Below, piece after piece: positions 1 to 11,322 of a stretch of 64,000 bases of DNA. Position 1 is the first letter of the stretch. The number at the start of each line of letters is the position of its first letter. Source of the stretch: Narthecium ossifragum (taxonomy: Eukaryota; Streptophyta; Magnoliopsida; Dioscoreales; Nartheciaceae); contig OY986965.1 of NCBI GenBank assembly GCA_963920575.1, positions 23,678,829 to 23,742,828 on the forward strand, read 5' to 3'. The translations under genes and the position numbers were made by a program. The notes beneath the pieces are model-generated. The model was given only the letters and a program-made list of their open reading frames with translations, was not told where the DNA came from and did no database searches.

Positions 1-1269
1 GAAGCAACCCCGAAAACTTTGATGAACATATAATATAATATTATATGTTCAGAACATATAATATTTAATCATCAAGATCCTTTAATTAGAGGCTAAGCGA
101 CTTCGTCGATCCGACATCCAAACGACGTCGGATTCGAGATCCAACTTAGAAAACCGCAAATAAAAATGCTGGGATCAACATATCCAAAACCGGGAAACAT
201 CCGACGGCTCTATTACCCGAAAAACACTAATTAAAACCATTAATCTAACTAATTACCTTTAATAATTGCAACGCAGCCCATCCGTAGGAAAATCATAACA
301 ATTCATAGGAAGATCAGACAATTATGAAACCAGTTGGGTCTGAGAGTACACACAAAGATCTACAACTCTCATATTCATCATAAATCAATATCATGCACGT
401 ACCGCTCGGAAAGCACGCCGTAAACCGGATGTTCTTCAAGAACAGATAAACCGAAAAATCCGAGTTTAAACATGCTAAAAATATACTAAAATCTCAATCA
501 AATCTTATGAAACTCAAAACAGAAATTAAGCTAAACAAGAGCCACACAACAACACAAAGAACACCTAGATCTACCGGCTAGATTAAGAGAAAACCCCTAA
601 ACAACTCATGTATGTAAAAACCTACCGGAAACGCAAACCTGAGCTGAATCCTCACTGTACGAGCACCAAATTGGCTTCAAATTAAGCCAAGGATCTTCGT
701 CTCGCTGCCACAAATCCAACGAGCCCTCATGTACTCAAAATGATGGCCGGAGGAGAGAGAACGGAGGGGAAGAAGGTGGCTGCCGAAAACAGGGGAAACA
801 GGGCCGCTGGAAGAAGAAGGAAGAAGGAGAAGGAAGAAGAAGGAGAAGAGGAAGAAGGAGAAGAGAAAGCCAGGGAGGGGGAAGAAAAAAAGGATAAGGG
901 AGAGGAGAGAAGAAAAAGTCTTCTCTCCCTCTGACAGTGGAGAGCGACGGCCAACGGCGCCCGTCCTCTCAGAAATCCACCGCCATGATTTCTGGCACTA
1001 GAAGATTGATCTCCTTAGCAAGGAAGATTGATCTCCTTCGCCCAGAAAGTCAAACATGGGCTAAAACACAAGCCCAAGCTCGGATCTCCCAATCCCGGGT
1101 CCACCTAATCGTTCAAATCAAACACTAACACAAACACGGCCAGTGTGTGCACACGCGGGTGTGAAACAAACCGACAAGGTGCAATTTACCCAATTGCCCT
1201 TGCGGTCTACAACGAGTCACGGGCCCGACCCACGCGGTCGACCCAGGAGTAGAGGGACAGGTCCTCACA
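1..1269 (-). repeat. Reversed LTR of the A family, cut by the window edge
   Basis: The right end reads as the reverse complement of TGTGAGGACCTGTCCC, the start of the LTR at 41236. The left end matches that LTR near 42490-42556 in reverse, including the AT-rich block around ATATAATATTATATG. It is therefore about the first 1.3 kb of an A-family LTR in minus orientation, lying directly before A's gag in plus orientation. It cannot be A's own 5' LTR because it points the wrong way; an insertion into A's 5' part is the simplest reading. The purine-rich block at 740-930 is part of the LTR and makes spurious Lys/Glu-rich frames. Confidence 0.85.
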
Positions 1270-1341
1270 GACGGTTTCAGTCGCACGGGAGGAGGCCCTT
1301 CTTGCCGAGGAGGGGCCCTCGCTCCTGTCGACGGGCGGGTC

Positions 1342-2223
1342 GTGGCGGCAATCATGACAGATTTTCAGCGGCTGAACCCGCCTAGGTTTAACGGTGAGAC
1401 TGGAGATCCAACTACAACGGATGACTTGCTCAGGGGAGTCACTGGCGTCCAGGACGCTCTCTTCGTCGAGGATGACCGGATCCGGGTCACCCTCGTGGCG
1501 TTTCAGTTCGACGGGGACGCCCTTGACTGGTGGTGCACCGCCCAGCACACCGGTGACGAAGAGGAGCAGCTATGGGAGGTGTTCAGGGCATTGTTCTTGG
1601 ACGCGTACTTCCCGGAGAGTACACGTGACGCGCTGTCTCGCGAGTACCAGTCCCTTCTGCAGGGTACTCACTCTGTGCAGCAGTATGCAACCCGGTTCAC
1701 ACATCTGGTCCATTTTGAGGGGGCAGTAGCAGCAGATCCGACACCCAGGGCACGACAGTTCAAGTGGAGACTTCGGCCAGAGATCAGATGACAGACGTGT
1801 TCCCACCGCTTCCAGACGTACCCAACAGTTCTGAACTGCGCCTTAGTAGTGGAGGCGCAGTTGCAGGATGAGAGGTGCCGGGCAGTTCCACCGGCATCCT
1901 CTACCAACACACCGCAGGGACCCCATGTCAGAGGGGGATTAGGCAGAGGGCAGCAGCGGTGCCCGCAACCCTTCCACCAACAGTCGCAGTGCCCACAGCA
2001 GTTTCAGCCGCAGTTGCCGAGTCCAGCGAGCCAGTTTCTCCTAACGGCCGGGCCGTCTGGGCAGGCTCCATCAGGGGGAGGCCAGGGTCAGCAGCCTGAT
2101 GGCGCGTCAATCACGTGCTTCCAATACCGGCAGATGGGACACTTTCGTAGAGACTGTCACCTGCGAGGAGCGCGGGGCGCTATGTCACAGGGCAGTAGAG
2201 GCGGAGGGTCCAGTGCTTGGTAG
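1342..2223 (+). pseudogene. Element A gag remnant with damaged zinc knuckle
   Basis: It would encode the capsid/nucleocapsid protein of a chromovirus. The start codon at 1342 opens a frame with the common gag pattern (NPPRFNGETGDP, then ALDWW) that stops at 1789-1791 after about 149 codons. The same protein continues in the frame at 1849-2223 as a Gln/Pro-rich stretch and a zinc knuckle near 2118-2160. That knuckle reads C-x2-Y-x4-H-x4-C, so the second cysteine is replaced by tyrosine. A further stop follows at 2221-2223. Family assignment is firm; the product cannot be made as one protein. Confidence 0.8.
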
Positions 2224-2399
2224 GGGAGCAGTGGTTGGCGCGGATCAAGGGTTGGACCGAGTCACTCCAGAGGTGGAGGCAGCCAACGAGGGCATGTGTT
2301 TGCCCTCCTAGCGCGTGAGCAGCCGGACACCGTTCAACTATACCAGCCATTAGCGTAGTACTAGCAGGCAGCAGCAGAGCCATCTGTACTCCAAGGTAT

Positions 2400-2859
2400 C
2401 TTTCAGTTTTCTAGTTTTTTAGTAGATGTGCTGATAGATTCCGGGGCATCACATTCCTATCTTGCTAGCATGTGTGTGGAATCGCTAGGATTAGAGACGA
2501 GTTGGCCAGAGATGGCACAGTCAGTTGACTTCTCGATCGACGGATCAGTCAGGGTAGACCAGGTCTGTCGGTCTTGTTCCTTGGAGGTTGGAGGCTTCCG
2601 TGTCTGTCTAGACCTGCGGTTGCTAGACATGACTGGCTTCGACGTGATACTCGGTATGGACTGGTTAGCAGCATACCGGGCCGTCATCGATTGTGGTCGC
2701 CGGAGGGTGGTCGCTTGGACACCCGACGGGACACAGTTTGTGTTGTTGGGGGATCGGTTCTCAGCCGATTTCTTTGCTTGTGGTGTGGGAAGGCGTGGCG
2801 GCGAGCTTTCAGCCTTGCTGGCCAACCTGTCCCTGTTTGGTTCTGAGGAAGTGCAGTAG
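2400..2859 (+). pseudogene. Element A aspartic protease
   Basis: A retropepsin-like domain with the active-site triplet in LIDSGASHS (near 2428-2454) and the downstream motif [10 protein letters not shown] near 2638-2666. It would cut the Gag-Pol polyprotein. The frame ends at a stop at 2857-2859, just before the linker CDFADVFP that normally joins protease to reverse transcriptase in chromoviruses; the linker resumes at 2881. The copy in element B (27100-27500) is closely related and lacks this stop. Confidence 0.8.
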
Positions 2860-2877
2860 AGCAGTTTTCCCAGGATC

Positions 2878-3777
2878 GTGTGTGACTTTGCAGATGTGTT
2901 TCCGAAGGTGTTGTTGGGGCTTCCACCATCCAGAGAGGTCAATTTTGAGTTCGACCTAGTACCAGGTACCGCACTGATCTCTCTCCCAGCTTTCAGGATG
3001 GCACCAGCAGAGCGGAGTGTGTTGAGGACCCAATTGGACGAGCTGACCAGCAGAGGCTTCAACCGTCCTAGCATGTCTCCCTAGAGGGCGCTAGTGTTGT
3101 TCGCAAGGAAGAAGGATGGAACCCTTTGACTTTGCATAGACTACAGGCTGCTCAACAGGGTGACAGTGAAGAACAGGTATCCGATGCCTCGGATCGACGA
3201 CTTGTTCGACCAGTTGCGAGGATCTTCAGTCTTTTCGAAAATCGACCTTCGCACAGGCTACCACCAGTTGAGGGTTCGGGATTGCGACATCCCAAAGACG
3301 ACTTTTTGGACTCGGTATGGCCTGTACGAGTTCGTGGTGATGCCGTTTGGACTGATGAATGCACCAACAACATTCATGGATATGATGCAGAGGATCTTCG
3401 GGTCGTTCCTAAACCAGTTCGTGGTGGTGTTCGTCGGCGACATTCTGATCTACTCTCGGTCAGAGGAGGAGCACGGCCGACACTTGGCGACAGTGTTGCA
3501 GCTACTTCGGGAGCATCGGCTATATGCCAAGGCTTCCAAGTGTGGCTCGCACAGGTGGGATTCCTTGGGCACGTGGTGTCGGCAGCAGGGATCTCAGTTG
3601 ACCCAGCCAAGATAGAGGCAGTGGTACAGTGGCAGAGATCGATGACAGTGTTCGAGGTCCGCAGTTTCCTAGGCCTGGCGGGATACTACAGACGGTTCGT
3701 GCGGGACTTCTCTAGAGTTGCCGGACCGATGACCAGACTGACACAGAAGGTCGTCCCATTCGTGTGGGATGATGCTT
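2878..3777 (+). pseudogene. Element A reverse transcriptase, catalytic box altered, split by element C
   Basis: The reverse transcriptase runs from CDFADVFP through [19 protein letters not shown] and MPFGLMNAP to the palm box. The box at 3430-3441 reads FVGD where the family has FVDD, so one catalytic aspartate is lost. There are stops near 3082 and 3127 and a frameshift near 3540. The thumb/connection part resumes in another frame ([14 protein letters not shown]) up to WDDAC, where C interrupts at 3783. The coding sequence continues directly at 39898 on the far side of C. Confidence 0.85.
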
Positions 3778-3782
3778 GTGAG
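3778..3782 (+). repeat. Left target-site duplication of element C (GTGAG)
   Basis: GTGAG here and at 39893-39897 flank C. Removing C plus one copy keeps A's reading frame across the junction, so C's boundaries are exact. Confidence 0.95.
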
Positions 3783-4202
3783 TTATAAGACTTGAAAAGT
3801 GCACAAAACACCATTGTAATTTGGCTCTGTTGGTCTCCGAGCAATGCTTCGCTGACTACTTTTGTCTCATTTCAGGTATAACAGAACCTACTATGGGTTA
3901 GATCAACTTTGGAGCTAAAAGAAGCGTATTCTGGCAATTCCGGCAAGTCAGATCGATCCTCCTCTGCTAAAGGGATCGATCCTACTCGCCCAACAATTGG
4001 AAAAAGACAAGCATAAGGGGGATCGATCGGACTCAACATGAAGGATCGATCCTCCACGGGACGTAGCATAACAACAATGAAAAGATCGATCGGACTCGAC
4101 AGGAACGATCGATCCTTCTCGGGGCGTCACCAACAATTGAAGGAGTGGGATCGATCCTACTCCATAGAAGGATCGATCCTTTGCGACCAGAAAGAAAGAT
4201 CA

Positions 4203-4250
4203 ACGGCTCAGATCTAATCCGTGGGAGGATGATTTCCTAGGCTATAAATA
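4203..4250 (+). promoter_or_regulatory. C 5' LTR promoter block and TATA box
   Basis: ACGGCTCAGATCTAATCCG (4203-4221) is followed by TATAAATA (4243-4250). The same order occurs at 38788-38835 (C 3' LTR), 10386-10432 (S), 57044-57091 (F) and, with TATATAAG, 14187-14218 (B). Position in the LTR and conservation make it the likely RNA polymerase II core promoter. Confidence 0.75.
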
Positions 4251-4353
4251 ATCAGTTTTGAGGGAATTTTGGGGGCTTTTTCCTGAACCTTTTTGGGGAG
4301 AGTTTCCTGTCCTTCTTCTAAACTTTTATTCGACGATTCTTTGGAGGAGATCC

Positions 4354-4413
4354 ATGGCGGGAGGAGATCATCGACTTCCACCTTTGGATCGGCCCCTAAA
4401 GATGAGTAGCTAA
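4354..4413 (+). CDS. Leader uORF in C 5' LTR (19 codons, ends K-M-S-S)
   Basis: ATG at 4354 and an in-frame ATG at 4402 lead to TAA at 4411-4413, about 105-170 bases after the TATA box and so inside the predicted transcript leader. The last codons spell Lys-Met-Ser-Ser-stop, shared with the uORFs of E and F and, with one change, D and the 55-kb LTR fragment. No protein family is recognised; conservation of frame and end suggests a translated regulatory peptide or minimal uORF. Confidence 0.6.
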   Translation: MAGGDHRLPPLDRPLKMSS

Positions 4414-4635
4414 AACCCTAGCCATGGGATTCTTATGATGTAATTAGGGTTCCTATTCAGGATTTCTTAGATCTAGGGCTTGTATACATTCTGGATTGGC
4501 TTATATGGATTGATTCCTATTTCTTTTATACCTTGGTGTCGATTTCTTGCCGGATGTATGGATTGTTCTTATTTGCACTTGATTCCGGAGCTTGTGTATG
4601 CTAGGGCTTGGATTGGATTCATCCAAATAAGAGGA

Positions 4636-4700
4636 CCATGATAGTCCCATGGTATCTCGGATGAAATCTTCTTCGTGATTAGGGAATGTATAGTGCTAGT
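4636..4700 (+). other. CTAG-type hairpins in C 5' LTR
   Basis: ACCATG and CATGGT pair around loop ATAGTCC (4635-4653). TATAGTG and CACTATA pair around CTAGTCC shortly after. They match the better preserved set in the 3' LTR at 39222-39383. Confidence 0.7.
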
Positions 4701-5145
4701 CCCACTATAGTAGTTTGATTGCGCTTGAAAAGTGTCGTAGTATTAACAAGCACGCCAAAATTAGAAATTTATACTCCAAATCGCTAACTAACTACTTTAG
4801 GGATAGATAGCAATGAGTCTGAGTCGATCCACATGGAAAAAGAGTATTAAGTCTAATTACCTTGTATAGTTCTATATCAAAAGATTGGAAAAGCAAAGGA
4901 TTTTTGGGTTTAAACTACTCTTAACTAATGATTAAACTAAATTGAATAATAATATTATGAGAAAACGCCAAGAGATTTCTAATCCGTAATAAAGAACTAA
5001 CTAGGTCTTCCTAGGATGAGAGCAAATCAATTAATAAAGAACTAACTAGTTGATAGGTGAATGACTAGTTCTCCCTATCACTCAACAAATTCTGGTTAGG
5101 ATTCCTCGTCGGCAATTATATCAAAGAATGGATATTGGTATATAA

Positions 5146-5388
5146 TCAAGATGGTTCTAGCATCTTGAGGTCGCCAAAAAGAATGTATCAAGGATTAGAT
5201 GTTACCCTAGTGGTTCTAGCACTAGCGTAGTGGTACTAGCACTACGAAATCCCTAATCTTGAATTAAGATGAATAACGGATTAAGAGTTGGTCATAATGG
5301 TTCTAGCATTATGTGTAATGGTTCTAGCATCACAAGACTCTTAATCTCGAGAAGAAAATCCTCACATCCATGGTTCTAGCATGAATGG
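5146..5388 (-). other. Array of six hairpins with constant 7-nt loop in D LTR
   Basis: In + coordinates the arms are TCAAGATG/CATCTTGA (5146-5153/5161-5168), CTAGTG/CACTAG (5207-5212/5220-5225), CGTAGTG/CACTACG (5226-5232/5240-5246), CATAATG/CATTATG (5293-5299/5307-5313), TGTAATG/CATCACA (5314-5320/5328-5334, one mismatch) and CATCCATG/CATGAATG (5365-5372/5380-5387, one mismatch). The loop is GTTCTAG in five and GTACTAG in one; in RNA sense CTAGAAC. Stems differ but stay complementary. Confidence 0.9.
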
Positions 5389-5607
5389 TTTGATGAGAAT
5401 CTCTAATCTCAAGCCTAACATGCTCAAGACCTAGATCTAGTGCATACAAGAACAAATCATTCATCCACAATAATAAAAATCACACCAATAGATATAAAGA
5501 GAATAAGAATCATCCATTCAAACCATCAAAATATGTTTACATGCTCAAATCCGTAGGAAACCCTAGAAAGATCTCTTATTACATCATAGAAATCCCTAGG
5601 CTAGGGT

Positions 5608-5637
5608 TTAGTTACTCATCTTAGAAAGGAGATCCAT
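5608..5637 (-). CDS. Leader uORF in D LTR (9 codons, ends K-M-S-N)
   Basis: On the minus strand, ATG at 5637-5635 reads through a second ATG (5619-5617) to TAA at 5610-5608. The final Lys-Met-Ser-Asn-stop aligns with the ends of the C, E and F uORFs. Confidence 0.55.
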   Translation of the reverse strand: MDLLSKMSN

Positions 5638-6240
5638 TGATGAAGTCAGCTACTGAGAAAAAGTTCCAAGCCAACTCCCCCCAATTCAGATTAAATAATC
5701 ATATATATAGGGGAACTCCCAAAACTAGGGTTTAGTTGATCCTGGCAGCCTATTCTGGTCGCAACTGGGTCCAATCCGTCCCGCATCTGAAAACAAGTCC
5801 AACACGAAAGATGCAGATTAGGCATGCTTCTGTCAGATCCCAGAGATTTCATAATATTCAGAGTTATTTAGAATATTTGACGAATATTCTCTTGAACTTC
5901 AACGGTGCAGCTTTCCAGCTTATGTCTCTTCATGTGTTCTCCAAATATGTTATCACACCATCAGGGGTCTCGAAAAGTGTCTAACAGAAAAGTTATAGAT
6001 CTCTTAGGCTTCTACAATATCGCAAAGTTTCAAAATATTTGGACCTTTGTAAAATATCTGGCGAATATATTACTGATGGTCGACGAAGTGGTTTACTTAG
6101 TCATTTTAGCCGAATTTCCTGCATTTCTTCTCAAAGCATGATTAAACTTGAAATCAAATAACAAACTATCAAATACAAACACTCTCGGACTAACAAAGGT
6201 AATTTAAGGGGTTTCATTGTGAATATTTAGTGACTCATCA

Positions 6241-6253
6241 CACCCCCCAACTT
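6241..6253 (-). other. Terminal polypurine tract of D
   Basis: AAGTTGGGGGGTG on the minus strand directly precedes the LTR start. It is the expected plus-strand DNA primer and matches C's tract at 38356-38368. Confidence 0.85.
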
Positions 6254-9200
6254 ACACTTTGCTAGTCCTCGAGCAAAGAAAAGATAAAAAGAAAGCAATA
6301 AATCTAACTAACCACTTTCGTTGGTCTTTTAGCATGTGCAACAAGCCTTTAAACCACTGGGTTACCCCAGTGGAGGAGTTATAGTCTCCTGAGGGTTTCC
6401 AGTGATGATACCCACAAACATCTATACGTCCCCTTTAACATGTCATCAGAACTTCATTATAATACTCATTAATTCCAATGCATCAACTAGAAATAATATC
6501 CATGAATATATTCTTTAATTCATATTCACATAAAAGTTGAGCAAATCAAAACATGTCATAGCACACTTCCAATACTTCAACATATTTAATCATGATTCAA
6601 AACTAACTTTGACTCTCTAGTGTGTGAAATTGGTTTCACATGTATCCGAATATCCATTATATCCAAGGATTCAACTATTCAAGATCACAATTCTAAGCAA
6701 GCACATATTTTCCACTTATCACATAACAATCTCTGTTCTTTTCTTTTCTTTATTTTTTTTTCTTTTCGCAAGGAAATTCAACCGTTTTACGGGAACAACA
6801 TACATTGTTAGGCACATTGTCAGGTTACTAAGTTGAAAACCCTTTTCTCAATTTTTTTCATTGTTAGGAAATTCAACTGGTTTACGCGAACAGAACGCTG
6901 TTTAGGCATCCTGCCCGGTTACTAAGTTGAAAACCCTACACTTTGCATACACAAATACTTTTTGCAAACAGAAAATTACATATGTTCATGTATCTTTTGT
7001 GACATGACCTATAATCGTAAATCTATCCAAGTCTCAGGCTCAGAATCTAACTTCAACTCATCCACATGCGAAAGTGCTCAAGTGCAATAAGATCTGTCAA
7101 GTTATCTTTAAATCATGGTAAAAGTGTTAAAGGATAGAACTCATGCCATGCATAGCTAATATTTACTAAATCTTATATGATATATAAATTTCTGAATAAT
7201 TCATAAGATAAATTTCTAAATCAAGCATCTTTATCAATAAGTATCATAGTTTCATTCTTCTGACATAATCCAGGGGATGTATAATAGTTGGTTATCATAA
7301 AATAAATAAATAAACACGAATTCCTAGAATTCTACTCCCAACTTAAATGTAATTGTCCCCAATTACACTAAGTCATAAAAATAAATCAAAGAATATAGGG
7401 TAGAGATAACCAGTAAAGGCTTCCTAAGAAAAAGTAACATTGGTGATAAAAATAAAAACAGATTTGCATATCAAAGTTAGTCGTGAAAACCAAGTAATGT
7501 CGTGATGTCAATATGCTGTGCATTCCATAGCATATATGCCCTGTAAAATCAGAGAAGATATACCCCATGATTGCATTTATGGAAAGTAACGAATAAGCAT
7601 AAAAATTGGAGAAAAGTTGGGCAGCATTTCCTCTATTTATTCAATAAGCACAAGGGATGTACAAATTTTTCATTTATTTCTACTTTAACATCCACAGTTA
7701 CATAACTAGTGCCACATACATATTGCTCCACCGCCACATCCCCATTCACATATATATAGCCACCCACACACGGGGCACACCCCCGTAGCCAAAATCCACT
7801 GTATAATTAAAAAGGATCAAGCTGCCAAAAGAGTACAAAATATATGCATGGGAGGACGTAAATAACGCGAATCTCGGCCCAAAAGCAAAATATGTCCCAA
7901 CCAACCCAGAATACACAACTGACCCTTAAATACAGTCTAGCTAAATAAGAACAAGCCCCTGGTACTACTTGTGCCTAGGTACAAGAAACCTAACAGGTAA
8001 ACAATCGAACTAAGCAAGCACAAAGGCGACATGTAAACCGACAAGCTACAAGCACTAGTATCATCCCTGGGGTCTTGGCTCCGTAGAGGTAGGGGGTCGG
8101 TATGGAACAATGGCCGGCACTGTGCGGTAGATATCGCTCAGCGTAAGTTGCACGGAGGCTCAAGCAGGGGCCATGCACGTTGCGCTCGTCTTGGCTATCG
8201 CGGGGGTGCATGGGGTGCAAGCACAGGGTGACGGATGACAGTTGGATCTGGCTGGACGAGAAGGAAGGGACAACGGTGGCAATGGAGAGGGTGGAGGAGG
8301 GATTTCCGGTTGACGCAACCCACCTTGGTTCGGTTGGCAAGGTCAGCCGGCGTTGAGCACCGAACAAGGGAGGACGATCGGAAATGGAGGAAAATAGGGT
8401 TCGGAAGGGGAAAAAAAACAGAGTATGGCCAGAGCGGATAGGAAAAATAGAGCAGTGACGGCGAGGGGAGGAAAGAAGGGAAGGGAAGGTGGACGCCGGC
8501 GTCATTGGTCAAGACTCATGGCGAAAGCCATGGGTCCGCCGCTTGATTGATGTAGAGGAGGAACAGAGAACAAGGAAATGTCCGGAAGAGGGAAGGGAAG
8601 GTGAGGAACAACGCCGGAGGAACTGGATCGGCACACCGGGGCTTCACAATGGACACACGGAGAAGGAAACGGCGATAGGGCGGATAAACACAAGATATGA
8701 CGGGGGACAAGGGTGACGGAGGAGAACACAGGGAAAGTTTACCGGCGTCAGAGGAGGTGGTTTCGCTGGTGGTAGAGGCCGGAGAAGGTTAGGAAGGAGG
8801 ATGGTGGAGGTGTGGGTGAAGGTTTGGATGGGCGAAGGTGTCGGAGAAATGGTGGTGCGCCGGTCGGCGGTGAAGAAGACGAGACGCGACGGCTGGATGA
8901 AAGGAGAAGAGAGGGGAGGAAGATCGATCTTCCTAGACCTATCGGATTGATCCTTCGCCACGTGGATGTATCTGGTGCGATCGGATGAATAAGTGTGTAA
9001 ATAGGCAAGATCGATCTATCTCGATGAAAAGGATCGATCCTACTTACTCAACTGGGCTAGTTGGGAAGGATGGATGGAAAGATCGATCTGGAGGGTACTT
9101 GTCCAAAACACTCCGTTTTGTCAAAAGTAAATAACCAACTAGGATCGATCCGACTCACGTGAAAGGATCGATCTTATGATCTTAGATGGTCTACTTTTGA

Positions 9201-9637
9201 AGGAGGGATAGAAAGATCGATCCTGAGGTGTAGTGCCGAAAACACTCCGTTCTGTCACAATTAATTAACCAACTAGGATCGATCCTAGTGGTAGGTGGGA
9301 TCGACCCAGTGAATGTAATATGTGGTGCAAGGAAGGATCGATTCTTCCCTTCTTGAAGGATGGATCTTACTCGTCAAAACGCCAGAGGTTGTATTAAATT
9401 AAGCCTCTAACCACATATGCATTACTACTAACCTCTCCAAAGTCATTTATACTGAAGTAAGAACACCCCCAATCCAACAATCAACACAAAAATTTAGCAA
9501 TGACTATTACGACATCACAATCAATCAATCAACGACAACTTAGAAGCACAACCAAAATCAACATGCAACTAATTGGAGAAACAAGCAAGCATGCAAAGAA
9601 GACTTTTCAAACAAGCTAGTAAAATGCAAAGAAGAGA
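6254..9637 (-). other. D 3' region: conserved RNA-like elements, no gene
   Basis: No domain-bearing ORF is seen. From the LTR side it holds the adjacent hairpins CCACTGGG-loop-CCCAGTGG (6354-6373) and AGGAG-loop-CTCCT (6374-6390). Two imperfect copies of an AACCG...CGGTT unit lie at about 6777-6836 and 6866-6925. The TGTAATTG-GGGA-CAATTACA hairpin (7348-7367) adjoins an internal polypurine tract (7334-7347). A C-rich block on the minus strand (about 8000-8900) shares an ACCCATGG(C/T)TTTCGCCATG segment with C near 33753. GATCGATCC palindromes cluster at 8920-9370. The long minus frames at 7990-8729 look like non-coding low-complexity sequence. Confidence 0.65.
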
Positions 9638-9683
9638 TGGGTTGCCTCCCACCAAGTATTTGATTTAATGTCTCAAGCTCAAC
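9638..9683 (-). promoter_or_regulatory. 46-nt post-stop element of D
   Basis: On the minus strand it begins GTTGAGCTTGAGAC and ends GGGAGGCAACCCA, 11 nt after a TAA at 9697-9695. Exactly 46-nt counterparts follow the stops of C pol, E gag and F gag. Confidence 0.75.
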
Positions 9684-9725
9684 ACAATGCAAGCTTATTC
9701 ATTAAACTCCACGGCTCTATCTAAG

Positions 9726-11322
9726 TGATGGGAGCTGTTGAAAACCCGTGATAAAAGCCATCTTCTAACGACTTTACTTACATGCCAATGGTAAAACCAT
9801 GTTGATGATGATGCATAATGTTATATTTTTATCCCTTAATACTTAGTCTCTTATGCTTATTTGGTACCTAAATACACTCATTATTCTTATATTTTGATTT
9901 AGGATGCAATTGAAGTCCTTAAGTTCAAAAAGAAGCTGAAAAGAGTATTTGGATCAACTTTAAAGATTAAACTGTACTTGCTGATGAATAATTAGATGAT
10001 GTGTCATATATGGTTGGAAAGCTCTTGAAGTCTAGTTTCTGGAGAATTTTACGGTTCGTGATTCCGAGTTTCCTAGAGGAAGTGACGGCAATTTTAGTAC
10101 CGATGGCGCAGTCTGGAAGGCAGAACAGTAAATACTCTGTAACGTCCGATCGATCCGTCTCCCTAGTGGGATCGATTAGTCTATGCAGAAACCTGATAGA
10201 ACGCATACTTTTCAGCTGTACACAATCCGATCGATCCTACTATCCATCCTACTTAGAAGATCGATCCGACACCCCTAGTAAGATTGATCCGACTCAGGCG
10301 TAGCCAGAAATTAAAGATTTCGATGCGAAGGATCAATTCGACACCCATAGAGGGATCGATCCTACTTTCCCAGTGAAGAAATTCAACGGTTCAGATCAAA
10401 TCCGAGGATGGGAAACTTATGGGCTATAAATAGGGTTCTTTTTAGGGATTAAGGGGGGCGAATTCTAGAGGTTTTTTGGCTGCTCCTTTCTATTTCTTTG
10501 ATATTTGTAGGGTTCTTCTTTCTTCTTTAAAGGATTGGATTGTTCTTGATGGCCTTGCGTGGCTAAACCTTGATCCTTGGTCGAGGAAACTGAAGCCTCG
10601 GAATCAATGAAACTGTGAGATCTAATCTATTTTTATTGTTCAATTTATGCTTGAGTATTGAATGTTCTTCTGTGATTAAATATTCATGATTGTCTTGTAT
10701 AATTGCTAGGAGACCTACTAGTTTATTATTCATGGCGATCTACTGCTAGGTTGGATATCAAATTCGTAATTGTTTGATCCCTCTAATCTGCGAAGCAACT
10801 GAGATCTATTGATTTACTACGTTTCAGAGATTAATAGATCTTAGGAAGAATATTCGACTAGATTAAATGCAACCGCTTGTGCTTGTGTTGTTTAGCTTCA
10901 TCGATCTCCCTATTCTTAATGCTGCTACTAGATTAAATCTACAGCGCTTGTCTTAGGTTGTCTAGTAGTTAGGGTTGATTAGATCACTTGTTTCTAATTA
11001 ACTATGATCGAGGAGAGATTCGAATTTAATTCGAACGGTGAATATTCATGATATGAATTGATTGATACTTGCATCAATGATCAGTTGTTGTATTCCGATG
11101 GTGGATGTTGACTCAGACCAAGGTTTGTTCTCTTGATTCAACTAGTTTCTTCGCTTTAAATTATTTCTTTACCGTTTTCCTCACGTTTAAAACCCCCCCA
11201 TCTTTGTTCACTAAGCACAAAACTAGGCTAAACACTCTTTGTGGGATCGACTCGTACTCGCACTACTATATTTATCTTAAGGAGTATTGGTTTTATTTTT
11301 GAGTGCCTGCGATAGCACATCA
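9726..11322 (+). repeat. Solo LTR S, Athila-like, inserted in D
   Basis: It starts TGATGGGAGC and ends GATAGCACATCA, splitting D's gag end. It has the palindrome array (10146-10370), promoter block and TATA box (10386-10432), and a five-codon uORF (10549-10566). Near its end it has the phrase GATCGACTCGTACTCGC, as in the end region of C's LTR. No convincing 5-bp duplication is visible (CTAAG versus CATGT), so the right boundary is tentative or a flank was altered. No partner LTR is present. Confidence 0.7.
10549..10566 (+). CDS. Five-codon leader uORF in LTR S
   Basis: ATG GCC TTG CGT GGC TAA, in the same leader position as the uORFs of C, E and F and ending in the shared GGCTAAACC context. 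Its peptide lacks the K-M-S ending. Confidence 0.35.
   Translation: MALRG

Larger units (their letters stand above)
3783..4715 (+). repeat. Element C 5' LTR, truncated by element D
   Basis: It is colinear with 38369-39300 of the 3' LTR, with scattered substitutions, and breaks where D's LTR begins at 4716. It contains the palindrome array (3951-4180), promoter block (4203-4221), TATA box (4243-4250), uORF (4354-4413) and two of the CTAG-type hairpins. The missing last 0.6 kb, C's gag and its reverse transcriptase are absent from the window, so a deletion followed D's insertion. Confidence 0.9.
4716..6240 (-). repeat. Element D 3' LTR
   Basis: On the minus strand it starts TGATGAGTCACT at 6240 and ends CGCAATCA at 4716, 1525 bp. 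The U3 part is homologous to E's LTR (same start, AATATT-rich block). The last 40 bases instead resemble C's LTR end (CGACACTTTTCAAG). It carries a uORF (5608-5637), six CTAG-type hairpins (5146-5388) and a TATA-like ATATATAT near 5702-5708. TAGTT (4711-4715) flanks its left end; the right duplication is lost. Confidence 0.9.

Noticed and set aside
740..934. Lys/Glu-rich ORF and its antisense Ser/Pro-rich partner
   Set aside because: Both come from a purine-rich tract inside the reversed A-family LTR; the same tract occurs in the solo LTR near 41640-41800.
3951..4180. Repeat-spacer look of the GATCGATCC arrays (CRISPR-like)
   Set aside because: This is a plant genome; repeats are 8-12 bp palindromes with uneven spacing and lie in LTR promoters.
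7990..8961. Long minus-strand ORFs in element D
   Set aside because: Several overlapping frames are open at once because the sequence is C-rich; no domains, and the matching blocks in C, E and F are not conserved as protein.
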